From Syngnathus acus (lineage: Eukaryota; Chordata; Actinopteri; Syngnathiformes; Syngnathidae), in NCBI RefSeq assembly GCF_901709675.1, contig NC_051103.1, positions 4,883,501 to 4,947,500 of the forward strand: 64,000 nucleotides of DNA, given 5' to 3'. Below the pieces are notes generated by a model. The model did no database searches, had not been told where the DNA came from, and saw only the letters and a list, made by a program, of their open reading frames with translations. Positions 13,001 through 25,100 of the stretch are shown here, piece after piece; position 1 is the stretch's first letter, and every line of letters begins with the position of its first letter. The translations under genes were made by a program, and so were the position numbers.

Positions 13001-16000
13001 GTTAACGAGGAAGCCGTCCAGCAGTGGCACGAACATTTCTGACACATCCGACACCACCAGCATCTGAGGCTGGGCCAGGCTGGACTTGACATTGTAGAAG
13101 TGCAACACCTTGTTGTAGGTCACGAAACCGACTCGCACTGCCGAGTCCAAGTCTGGGTTCTCTCTGGAGAACAAAACAATGACATTGAGAGCAAACCGCT
13201 GCCAAATAGGTAATTGCTGAAACAATTTTCTTCTCTGATCTACAAATTTAGATGCTGAAAGGGTTTTGTGCCTGGAATGTATGAGTTTCAATGCACTCTA
13301 TAAATATAGTCAAATGGTTAACAGGAGGTTTTCTTCCATGAGCACTGACCTGGGCAGCTGGTCCAGAAGCGTCTTGAGTTCTTGGCAGACAATCTTGACC
13401 ATGCCGCTCTTGACGGCGTTGTAGGACACATCAATGAGGAAGATGAAGGCCGGGGGCTGAGGAACTTTGTTGTTCTAAAACCAAAAAGCGACGTGAGTGA
13501 CATGTCGAGTATGTTAGGATGTCGCAAGAGCGGAGAACTCACTTTACAGTAGTCAACGGTGGCCAGGAACTCGTAGCTGCCCAGCGAAAGCTCCGGTCTG
13601 TCGTAGAAGTCCACTCTCTTGCCAGTGTGGTCCAGATGCTGGAAGTAATGAGGAGGGACTGGACACACACACACACACACACACATATAGCCACAAAGAA
13701 CATCAGCAACTTGTATTAAAAGCATAACACGCACACGCTCACCTTCTGTGACACAAGTGCAAAAGCCGCACTGGAAGCGACGGCCTCCCTCGATGAATTG
13801 CATGTACGGGCACATGTAGGCCTTGCAGCGGTTGCAGCGGATGGGACCTCCTTCACCATGGTCCACCAGGTATGGAGGCACCTATCACACAAACAATTGT
13901 GTAGTGAGATGCTTTGTACGGTTCTCTTTTTTGACATGCACAAAAAAAATCTGAGTTGCACTCCTGACCTCGTCCGGCGGCAGAGTGGCGAGGGGCTTGA
14001 TGACTGCGGCCAGCGGCACCTGAGACTGCTTGGCCATGTCTGCCGTGCAGGGCATGTTGTACGCGGTGCAGCGGATAAACCTGGGGCTGGCGTTCCCTAC
14101 AAATTCACACAAACGTCACAATCGCATCTTTGAGTGATGACCAGCTCGGGGGATGTTGGAGGTCTCACCTTGGTCTTGGACGTGGAAGTCGGTGGTGACC
14201 AGTGGCGGCGCTTGACCCCTGACGCCTGTGCTGAATGGCTCTGTGCTCTTGGCTTTGTCATCCTCGATTACTTGGATCTACAGGGTGGACACAAAGATTG
14301 TGAAGAAAAAAAAAAATACAACTGCAACTTTGAACAAACATGCCGCATTGACTTAGTAAGTCAAAATTAAGTTAGCTACAATAAAAAATCCAAAGTCTTA
14401 CGCAGCCTCCCTTACATGACCTCCCTCTATCACACGCACGCACACAATCATCCACACAATTCTGCTCTCAGTCATTGACCTTGCAAGGACACACAGTTAA
14501 GAATGTTGACGTAAAACAAAATTCCATCCCCAAGAAAGAGGGTAAATCCCACAGGCATGCAAGTAAAGACTAACATGCAGCAAATGGAGAGAATGTAGGT
14601 GAGGGGAGCAGGGGTGGGCAAACACTGATAAGACTCTAAAAATAAAAGCATGTGAAAACCAAGAGATCCCAAACACACACACACACAAAAAGCAGTGTCC
14701 TTTTTCACTGACAGGAGGTGCGAGGTCAAGCGGTGGTGGGGATGCGTTTGGAAAGCCAGCACGAGGGCAAGGGAAAGAGCCACACGTGGACACTTACTGG
14801 GCTGGGAATCGCGTCTGGGTCTATTCTATGTCTTGATTTCTGCACGGCCGGCATGTCAGACGCTTGCTTTACATTCAAAAAAGTTTGTCCGGCAAGGTTG
14901 TGCAAAACAGGACAACAGTTAATCAACACCACAGATTGAAAGACACAAAAAAGGAGCAGCAGTGTGAAAACGTAGCGAGATGTTGCAAGAATTGTTATTC
15001 AGACAGAAATTGGTCAGTAGAAGTGGCTATTGCCCATCATGCGCAAGTAGAGAGAAATAATACAGTGGCGAGAGAGCTTGGGTGGAGAATGTGTATTGTG
15101 GCTTCTTACTGGGCTAGGAATGGCATCCGGGTCCAGTCTTTTCTGTGCAGGTGGGGCAGAGCCAGGCGCCGGTCCCGGAGCGCCGTAATTGGGTTGGCCA
15201 GGATAAGGTCCCATGAAACCGGGCTGAGGCCCTCTTGCCTGACCAAATGCACCTGATGGGAGAAAAATAGAGAGCAGATAAACACACATGAACAGTAGAG
15301 AGGTGAACTGCACTCAGTCTGCTCACCATTCTGTTGGGGAGGGTACCCTCCTGGCATGCCAGGTTGGGGTGGGGGCATCTGCTGCGGCTGCAGCGGTCCA
15401 GGAGGACCTAGCGGGCCCTGTGGTCCTGGAGGTAAGTGGTTGCTCTGAGACATGGACGAGGGGGGCATCTGAGGTCTGGGGGGAAGGGGACCTGAGGGGA
15501 ACGGGGGTTGCTGCTGAGGCGGCAAGGGGCCTGGGTACTGGCCGGAGGGGGCTGACGTCGGAGGATACTGAGAGGAGGTGGGTGGCTGGGTGGGGGCGAA
15601 GGACTGCTGAGGCTGCGACACGGACGGGGAGGGAGCCTGAGCCGGTGGGGGAGCCGAGTACGCGGGAGGAGGAGCAAAGGATGGCTGATTGCTAGGTGGA
15701 GGAGGAGCAGGGGAGGTGAATTGCTGTTGAGAAGTAGGAGGCAAAAATGAATGGGAAGGCGGAGGGGGGCCTCCGTAGTACTGCTGAGACACAGCAGGTG
15801 GCCCCTGGGTGGGAGCGGAGGACGCAGGGGGCGGAGCTTGCGTGTAGGTGGGCGGAGGCGCGGCTGAGAAGGACCGACTGACGGGAGGCTGGGAGCTGTG
15901 AGGTGACGCTGAGGAGACACACATGCCAGGGGGTGTCAATCGACAAAGGCAATATTCAAATGAGCAGAGTTTCAAAAGTAATGATTTAATACCCTTATCA

Positions 16001-17109
16001 TACTTTGACTTCTTTACGTATTTTTGACCAAAGAAGTTTAAACTGAAATAACTGAAGCGGCAATGTTGTTGGGTGCACAGATAAGTGTTTGTACCGTATC
16101 CGGGCCCGGCGGCGTTGGGCGGCCCGGAGTTAATTTGCAAGCCGCTCATCTGACTCGAGAAGTGTTGCATTGTGGGTGGGGGTCCGTAGTTTTGGGGGTA
16201 AGAAGTGGGCGGCCCTGTCAGATTGGCTGCTCCTTGGTTGTACGACTGGGATGCAACTGGCCTGGAAACAACACAAAGCATTAGAATTCCTGTGCCTTTT
16301 TTCACAATGACTATTGGAATGAGAAAATAGAATCGGTACCTTGGGGGCGCCTGTGTCAAGGGCGGGGGTCCGTTCTGCATGTCACCCTGATGATGACCGG
16401 CATACTGATTGTACGCTTGAGGAGCCGATACAGGCGCTGGCCCGGAAGTGGGAGGAGCCCTGCCGTGACCTGGAAGACGAGTAGAAATTCCATTTGCGAT
16501 TAAAAGAACAACAACGACAACAAAATCCTCATCTGTCCCTAAAGTCTGATTTTGTGGAGCGCATGACTATGCCTGCAGGTAAGGCGAGGACTGGATGATG
16601 GCAGAGTGAGAAGAGTGAGAGAAGGGCGTTACCTAGGTCAAGAGGAGAGGACAGCTCTGAGATGGGGTTGGCTGGTACAGCCTTAGAAGGGAAGGTGGTG
16701 AAAGATGAATAACCTGAAATACAAGAGTCGAACAACAGGAGGGAAAAAAAGGTTGGTAATGGTGGGAGGAATGATGGGGTGAAAATATCAGGCCAAGTGA
16801 AGGCAACTCAGATTGTGATTAGTGTGATAGCAGACAGCAGAACAAGGTTACTGGTGTGAAAGCGCCATCATCTACAATTAAACATCAGTAAAATAAGGAC
16901 CTAGTAAGATTGCCCTAGCCAGGCGTGTGCCGAGTTTTACCTTGCGGTGGCACTCCAGGCTGGTAGGCTGACATAGGGCCATTGTAAGGTGCGTAGGGTG
17001 GCGGGCACCCGCCGTCCAAGGGTGCAAAGGCGGGCTGCTGCCCGTAACCAGGCTGAGGCTGGACGTAAGGAGAGGCCATGGGAGTGTGCTGGTTTACATT
17101 CTCCTTCAT
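10073..17109 (-). CDS. sec24c: Protein transport protein Sec24C (COPII coat cargo adaptor)
   Basis: Sec24 pairs with Sec23 in the inner COPII coat and binds ER export cargo. Coding exons (minus strand): 16941-17109, 16340-16469, 16095-16261, 15327-15908, 15110-15252, 14169-14277, 13969-14096, 13743-13881, 13543-13658, 13350-13474, 12972-13163, 12803-12896, 12615-12731, 12334-12504, 12157-12253, 11642-11787, 11429-11567, 11229-11347, 10891-11070, 10635-10820, 10428-10517, 10073-10213. All phases close, giving 1159 residues (human about 1094). The first 380 or so residues are a Pro/Gln-rich disordered region. Then come a C4 zinc finger (CNRC at 492-495, CGFC at 514-517), the trunk with [20 protein letters not shown], the beta-sandwich and helical parts, a gelsolin-like domain and the C-terminal end [10 protein letters not shown] rather than D is favoured by VVVKQED and by synteny. 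The intron after 11642 has a GC donor. Two further in-frame exons are listed separately. Confidence 0.96.
14798..14866 (-). CDS. sec24c: Candidate 69-base cassette exon of sec24c (23 residues)
   Basis: Flanked on the minus strand by an acceptor AG (14867-14868, after TTTTTTGAATGTAA) and a strong donor GTAAGTG (14791-14797). It is phase 0 at both ends and exactly 69 bases, encoding [14 protein letters not shown] followed by IDPDAIPSP. The last nine residues repeat the end of the preceding exon (LDPDAIPSP). Skipping or including it keeps frame. The weak point is a short pyrimidine tract at the acceptor. I recall from memory that a longer neural SEC24C isoform with an insert of about this size exists in mammals; this may be its fish counterpart. 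Confidence 0.72.
16633..16713 (-). CDS. sec24c: Candidate 81-base cassette exon of sec24c (27 residues)
   Basis: Between the first and second constitutive coding exons, an acceptor TTTCAG (16714-16719) and a donor GTAACG (16627-16632) bound 81 bases that are open in the correct phase (1 in, 1 out). The insert reads [20 protein letters not shown] then SSPLDLG, similar in composition to the rest of the disordered N-terminus. Human SEC24C, as I remember it, joins PPQG directly to the next exon without such a segment. Optional use is therefore inferred. Confidence 0.6.
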   Translation of the reverse strand, partial: VIHLSPPSLLRLYQPTPSQSCPLLLT

Positions 17110-18172
17110 CCCTAAATCTGGATGACACCGAGACAACATCATCAACTGTTTAGTGCTAAATAGATGGCAGCTATGATAAGACACGTCAACTATCTCCAAA
17201 CTAGCTTAGCATAAGATGCTACTTTTATACATTCCCTGACAACACCTTTATTTGCTTAGACTGGAACACACAGTCTCTACTGAATGCCACTCACATTTCC
17301 AGGTCAAAGAAAACCATAGTTGTGTTGTGTATGATGGAGACAAGAATCAAACCATGAACCTCATCACTGAGAAAGATGTGCTAACAAATGGTTCAGAGTA
17401 CTTTATTTAACCTAATACATACAACAGACACAAAAAAATCATTACAATCTATTCAGTGTCAATCACTCAGCAAACAAATGTGCTCCAATGGCGGACATTT
17501 AGGCACTTTAACTGGAGAACTAACTTTTACACCAGGGTATCATCTATCAAGACCAACACGGGATAAATGAGCGGGGTTTTAAATAATTCAACTACGGCAA
17601 GAAACACAATCGCCGTGTTGTTATTTTGGAGCGTGTGGGGGCCTGTAGCGAGACACACAGTGTTGGGACTTTTGAGGGCGTGTTAAAATAGAAACACAAG
17701 TAATTACGAAAGATGGGAAGTGGCTGATGAGGTAAACAAAACAATTGAGAATGCTATTGAGGCTAACAGCGTGCTTGCTTCACTGCGGCATTACGGCTAA
17801 TTCGCTAGCCCGGCGAACCTAACAGAACCGTAGCCACAACATACACAAGATAATATGTCTAGTTTGACTGGCGACGACGGGTACAAAGTACTGCACTGTT
17901 GACTTACCAAAAGTCCAGAGTGATGTGACCGGCTAACTCGTGCTACTCGGCCAAGTCGCTTATGACAGCGGCGTTGCAATCAGCTGTGCGCACCACCACC
18001 ACCGGAGCTAGCACGTTAGCATGCTAGCTAAACCCAAGTGACATCCATTTGCTTACACCGCAACTACTTTAGCCAATGCTAATTAGCATTAGCAAGCTAA
18101 CAAGGCAAAAAAAAAAGCCGGACGTGGATGTCACGCTCACATGTTACACCATTTTTTCACATCAAAACCTAC

Positions 18173-18350
18173 CTCCAATGTGTGAATAGTAAGGCGTCAC
18201 TTTGCTCGTCGTGAACCGTTGACTCGGTTTAGCAACTGGAGCTAAAGGAAAAATGGATGTCGTCCCCGGTTGTCTCTCCCTAATCCCTTGGAACGAGAAG
18301 CGGACATTCAGCGGAACTGCTGCAGCGGTATGCCACGTCCACTTCCGCAC
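18173..18350 (-). promoter_or_regulatory. Non-coding first exon and promoter of sec24c
   Basis: A minus-strand donor GTAGGT (18167-18172) matches the consensus after ...TTGGAG. The coding exon 16941-17111 has its acceptor (TTTAG) two bases before the ATG, so at least one upstream non-coding exon is required. The interval is CpG-containing and sits at the end of a GC-rich patch. The transcription start is probably near 18300-18350. The exon boundary is supported by the donor only. Confidence 0.5.
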
Positions 18351-19115
18351 TGCGCGGAGCCACTTCCGCCTCCAGGTCCCAATTTCACCTCATTCAGAGG
18401 TGATTGAAGTATCAACATTATTTATGTAGATATTTGTGTTAAAATAAATGTAAAAAAATAAAAACAAATGGCTTTTTTACAATAGCCGTTTTACTAACTA
18501 ATAAAAAAAAAAACTTCTATGCACCTGTATGGAAAGTAACAGTTTTTTTCACTGTAATTAAGTAATTTTTCAGGTACTTTTTTTGCGCATTTATTTGTCT
18601 GAAAACATTTTTACCTTTATTACTGACCAACAAACCTATCGTTTCGCAAATAGCCATGTTCCTTTTGTGAGAGTGAAATAAAGTCAACTGCATTAATGAC
18701 AACATATTCATGGTCCTATTCAAGAAAACAGTTTGACGGCATCATCTAAGATAGCCCAAAAGACAATACACCCAGAGAAATTTTAGACCCACCCATACCC
18801 AGGCCCACTCTTGCTGAGCCCCCCCACAAAGTATGAGTGTGTGTGTGCGTGGGCGGGGAGGGTTATTTCTGGATGGTGTACGAGCAAGCATCCCCTCAGA
18901 GAATGACATGGCATGTGTTGAATAGAAGGGTGTGATGAAGGCACACACACTTGCATAGACACACAGACAGACAGACACACACACGCTGCTTACCCTCCAA
19001 CGACGCATTCCCGTGGAAGCAGATGCAAGTCAGCAAGGCCCCAACGCCTGTCGTTCCTCGCAAAGTGTGAGCAAGCGAAGACCCTCGCACCCACACAAGA
19101 AGACCTGGAGCAGGG
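18351..19115. promoter_or_regulatory. Divergent promoter interval, sec24c / synpo2l
   Basis: sec24c (minus) and synpo2l (plus) are transcribed away from each other and their starts are separated by under 0.8 kb. The left half is A/T-rich; the right half carries (GT)n/(CA)n patches near 18835-18855 and 18938-18985 and the synpo2l 5' UTR. I cannot identify specific muscle (MEF2, SRF, E-box) sites with confidence. Confidence 0.5.
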
Positions 19116-22100
19116 ATGGTGGAGGAGGAGAGCGTGGTCTCCCTTTCTGGGGGCGTCCCGTGGGGCTTCAGGCTCCAGGGAGGAAGGGAGCAGCAGAAGC
19201 CTCTGCAGGTGGCAAAGGTATGGCACAGGCATCCATTTTAGATGTACGCTACTAATTATTTGCAAGTAAATTTCAACTGGGAGTGACAAATAGCTTGAAG
19301 GCTCTTTTAGAATAATTTTTAGAAGAAATATTAATGCCAGCAAAAAAAATGTCTTTCATTGCTTGAATCTCCAAAAACTCAGGTGACCCTAAGGAACCGA
19401 TCTATTAACATATCAGTAATTATTTTTTTCAGATTGTTCAGTTGCTTACAAGCTTTGTTGTTTTAATGAGGGAGTTTTTTTGCAGCATTGAGAACAATAT
19501 AATAAGTAGTAGGAAAGATCGAGAAACATGACTGGTTCTCTTTATTTTTAATCCTCTGGCTATGTTCTCTAGGTCCAAGGGTGTTTATTTACCATTTTAT
19601 CAAAATAGCATCCGCCCTCAATCCGACGCCCTGTATAGACACACTGTTAATGCGACTAGGACCAATGTCTCAAAGAGACTGAAAAATTAATCATGAAGTG
19701 CTACTCAACACAACTCAATATCTTATTATAGTGATGCTCACTGTGGTGATTCGTTTGTGGGTCACAAAACAGTGTGTGTGGCACACGTTGGTTATGGACT
19801 CTAGTTTCAAACTGAGCCACGTACAGTGGTAGCTGTTCGACCTTAGATTGTGAACGTGCTTTGGATTTCGTGCATTCCATGCTAGTCTGAAAATGAGGTT
19901 GAATCATCTCAATGCCTTTTGGGTTCTCTGCAATAAGGACATTTGGATTGTGACCTTGCTCCCGCCCTGACGCTAAGCGTGCATCCAGCTGTTGATGTGT
20001 GTGTGTGTGGGGGGGTGGGCATACCTCAGATAAGCCTGGTCGGGGAATGATGGGTCACAGAGCTGCAGGATAAGAATAGCCTCTTTAAGAGGAGTTGGAA
20101 GCCAGTCATGGAAAAAGGCCTCCTGTTCACACACACAAAGATAGACACATCATGCACACACATCACACAGCACAGCACATATACATGTTCGTGTATTTTA
20201 CTCATGTTACTTTCTACATTTCCTTTTGATTTCTCCCAAATAGGCTTTATTCTGGGTATGCGGGCGACATATGGTTGAATGACAGGCATGCCCCTCTCTG
20301 GGCTTTACGGATGATGCAGCTGTCCATTATGCTCACATGTGCTGCGTGCCAATAGATTGTGAGTGTGGGTGTAAAATTGCAAACATTCGAGATGCAGTTG
20401 TTCTTGCAGGTACGCCGTCGCAGCAAAGCATGCAGGGCGGGGTTGAAGGAGCACGACGAGCTGGTTGCCATCGGCGACCACCCGTGCGCTGACCTCAGCC
20501 ACGCCCAGGCCATGATCCTCATCGATACCCAGAATGCTACGCTGCACCTGAGGGTCAAAAGGTCCGCATCGTACCCGGCTTGCTGCTCACCTCCGCTTCT
20601 CTCTGTGAGTTCCTCCATCGAACCCAGCGGTGTGACCTCGCCGCCGGACAGCGAGGCCTACTACGGAGAGACGGATAGCGATGCCGACACGCGCTTGCAA
20701 GCGCACCGCCGCCAGCGCCGCACATCTCCTCACGCCCGCTCACCCGCCCGTTACGACAACCGCGGGGAAGAAGAGGAGACATCTGAGATGAGTGGGTAAG
20801 GAAGAAAGGACAGTAGGATCACAGTCAAAGTCAATTCAAAAAATATATTCCGATAAAATCATGCTTATTAAAATGGTGCACAGCATTCAAGCTTTTTAAC
20901 ATTTCCCGCTTTGTGAGAACATTATTTTGGAGGATTAATTGCATTTCCATTCCTGATTTGCCCTTTTGACCTTTAAGCTATGAGAGTGCTAACGAAGCTG
21001 GGGGACCAATGCAGGGCCAGTGGCACGGTGTCCCACATAAGGACTTCATCTACCAGCCCCCGCAGCTGGGGTGGACCACCCCAACCTCTAGCGTCACCCC
21101 GCACTCACTCACCCCAACTCCGGAGCGGGCCCTGGCGGAGACTGAGGGCGAAGGAGACAGCGGTTTCCAGGACGCGGGGGCCTCCGTGGGTCTCGCCGCC
21201 TGCCCACCTTTGGTGTCTCCCAAGCGGGCCAAGGAGGCCCTGATGCTGGGGTCTGGGAGTCAGCTGGTACCCATGGTGGGACCCCAGCAGGGGCCCGTGA
21301 GCGAGGAGCTCACCGCTACCTACATGGACAAAGCTCGGCAAGCCAGTGAGTAAATAAAATGCCAACTCAATCAACTGTTTTTTTTCAGACGAGCAGTGAC
21401 AAAACAACAAATGTTTCCTGACTGCCCTCCAGTGGCCATTCACTGCAGTTACCGCATGACGTCAAGGTCTATTCCAGGCCTGAGTGATTTTGTAGTACTA
21501 TGCTAAGCCTTATTTACATAAATATATTTATAGAACCACACCCCGATGCCATATGAATGCACATACTCTCCATGATCATAAATATGTATCATCTTGTTTA
21601 CATTTGGGATGTTTAGGTTTACAATGAGTGGGATAAACCTCATCTTAGGCAGTCATGTTGTGATAGTTGATAGATGTGACTTCATGTGTCATAAAACGCC
21701 GAATATATATGACGTAAGTAGGGGTAAAATATCGCGCGAGGCGTTCAGGGACACGCCGTTTCTCGTGTTACACATTACACATTCAGCAGTGGGAGACAGC
21801 CTGTCTTTGATAGTAAGTGACTAGTATTTAAATTAAGCAATGAAACAAACGAGGCCTTTTAAAATCCAAATTATGGCTCACATATTTGAGTTAACCATGC
21901 AAAACATTTTGGCACACCTCTCCCGGCGTACTGTATTATTCCCATTTGCACGCATGCCCAATGATGACATGGCTCCCTAAATATTTCCGGGTGAGGGGGT
22001 CTCCTGGTTCTATGTGTGTGACAGGTGTTTAATGCTGGTCAGGCAGACAAGAATAGTGGCTTGACATCATTCGTGGCTTTGGGTGGCGGGACGGAGACAA

Positions 22101-25100
22101 CAAAAGGTCTTTAACACCGAGAGAGGGAGCAGCCACTAAGTGTCTCAGGGTAGCACAGTGCGTGAATGTGTATGTGTGTGAGCGCTGTAGGAGGTCCCGG
22201 GGGAGGTTAAACATACACACACATAAAGTTAGTCTTGAAAAATGAGGGACCCGACATCTCATTCAGCACTTGGACACACAAGCCGACACAAAGGTAAGCC
22301 AAAAACGATCGATCAATATTTATGAAATCAAAAGTTTCATGTTGCATTATTTTGATTTAGAAGCTATCACAGGTTTTATTTAATATTTGTATTTAGAGCT
22401 TTAGGGATACATCCCAAAATAGAATTAAACCAGCATATTGTTTAAATAACAGCCCATGCATAATTTTGTTGCTGTTCAATTAAAAGCATATACGTTGCTC
22501 TAAATTTTGTGATTTAAACAATACATATACATTATTTATGTTCAATAAAAAAGAAATTTAATTTTGCGACTAATATTTTTCTCTTATAGTTTTGTAAATT
22601 TCTATTCATATTATTTCAAGACCAATTCTTTCAGAATAGTAACCATACAATTTGGTGTTTCTGTTTTCATCCTTGTAAAAATTCAGATCAGGAGGAAAAA
22701 AATTCAAAAAACTAATTGGGCAGTGACAATATTTAATTTTTTTGTGTTTAAATTACTATCTATTGTATTATTTTGTTTGTAATCCACGTGAAACTAGCAA
22801 AATGTTATCATAGTTTTAAATAGTGTCGGACTCAACAGGGTTACATTCTGTACACAGGGGACAAAACAGAATGGAGTCTGTGATCTAACCATCCTGGACT
22901 GTGTGGCTCATCGTTGGAGAGCAGCAGGAATTCTTTTTTGTAAATCCTAAATACATATGGCTGTCTGTCACCGCTAAGCTTCCCTGTCACCGTTCAGAAC
23001 CAGGAAGCCGGATTAGGGATGGGCGTGTACTAATACCAGGTATCGGTATCAGGCCGATACGACTTTATTTTAAGGTATCGGGGACTGGGGGCAGCTTCCG
23101 ATACCAGCCACCAATACTGCAATACAATAACAGTGCTACCACAATAGTACTTGTGACTTTTGTAACTACTTTTGCCTGTCCTGACCTTTTACTTTGTTCT
23201 TACACAGAGCTGCAGCGTGGGGAGAGTTTGGTGGAGAAGCAGGTTAAAGAAGCTCGCACCAAATGCCGCTCTATTGCCTCGCTGCTGACTGATGCGCCCA
23301 ATCCAAACTCCAAGGGGGTGCTTATGTTCAAGAAGCGGCGGCAAAGAGCCAAGAAGTACACGCTGACCTGCTTTGGCAAGGCTGAGGACGACCAAGGGGG
23401 TGAGAGCACGGAAGGGGAGACGGAAGAGGAAGGCGGGAGCTCCATCCAGAGCTCCGAAGTGGACGAGGAGGGTTTCTCAGCCTCGTTTGACCCCACGTGG
23501 GATAGCGGATATTTAGACCTGCTGGACAGGAGAAGTGCCGCCTGCCCGTCTGCCACTGTCAATCACAGCCCGGGGTTCGATAACTTGACCTTTGTGGCAC
23601 CTGTCAGTCAAATTCCAAGCTTGGAGGTGTTCGACCTGGAGACCATGAAGCAACCGGACACGGCTATGTCTTCAGCTCCAAACGTACCTCTTGTTAATGG
23701 GGGTCCAGTTGCCATAAGCCGGGCCAGTGTTACATTAAGCCCCCCTTTGACACCCCCGCTTATTCAAAACGGCACACATGTCAATCTCAGTCCAAGTCCA
23801 AACCTTGACCACCAATTAAGTCCCGCTGGTCTCAATCGGACGGCTCGCCCCTTCACCTCCGGTCCGGCGACGCCCGGCTCGTCCGTGACCTCTGTGATGT
23901 TCCGCCCTCCACAGCCCAAACCGGCAGCAGCCGTCTCCATGGTGACCATCACGCCTACTCACTACCCAGCAGTGGATGGGAGGAGAGCGGTGTCCAGCGC
24001 TTCACTCTATATCCCGCCTCGCAACAATGGCGTTGCACCCTCGGCCCTCTCCCCTCCTTCGTCTATGTGTCCATCTGGCCTCGTCACTCCTCATGATTCC
24101 CCAATCCACGCTGCTCAACCCTTCTCCCCTACGCAGCCATTTCACTCCCCTCCTTCCTTTCAAACGCCTCCCACCTCTGCACTGTCTCCAACTTCCCCGG
24201 TTCAAGTGTCCACGGTTCCCCCCACTCAACTTTCCTCAGCGGCCCATCCCTGCATCCCAGCTGCCAAGAATACAGGATCAACCCCTCAAATCTCAGCCTC
24301 TGATTCACTGGCTACTCGCGAGCAGCGCATCTCGGTGCCAGCTGCTCGCACTGGCATCCTGCATAACGCCCGCGGTCGCAGCAACAACAAGCCAATGTTC
24401 AGTGCCATTCGAAGCAAAGAAGTGTCTCCCAACCCTGCCTTGATGTCCATGGTGCAAAACATGGATGACCGCTTTGTGAGAACAGCGGGCGTGGAGTCAG
24501 CTGTTGTAACAGGTGGTGAGGCCGGCCACGAGTCCGGACCTGAGGAGGACTGGATGCGGCTGGGGGCAGAGGCTTGCAACTTTATGCAGGCTCAGCGGAG
24601 ACCCAGACCGCCCCCTGTGGCTCCAAAACCGACCACCCCTCAGACACCTCAACTGGGAGGGAAAGGGGCTCAACTGTTTGCCCGCCGACAGAATCGGATG
24701 GACCGCTATGTTGTTGAACGGAGTCCCTCCGCTGCCCCGGTCTCTCCTTCCCAGACCAGGGAGCCTTCACCCACACCGTCACTCCCAGCCACCTGGAAGT
24801 ACTCTTCCAACATCCGTGCCCCTCCTCCCATCAGCTACAATCCTCTTCTGTCACCCTCGTGCCCTCTCAAAGCCCAAAAGAAGGTGGAGGTGACAAAGTC
24901 AGGACCAGCTGGATCCAAAGGGAAGAAAGGCACCAAAAAGCAGGTGGATGTCATGAATCACCAGCCCTACCAGCTTAACTCGTCTCTGTTTACCTACGGG
25001 GGTCCACCGGATGTGTCTGCCAGTCAGCAGCAGAGTGGTGGTCCTCAGAAAACGGCACGAGTGTATGAGGTGAAACGCTTCTCCACACCCCCTCCGAAGG

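Noticed and set aside
22901-23207. N-terminal extension of the long synpo2l exon 4 frame
   Set aside because: The extension crosses a mobile-element fragment and a consensus acceptor at 23207. The family-conserved protein join is made by splicing from 21345.
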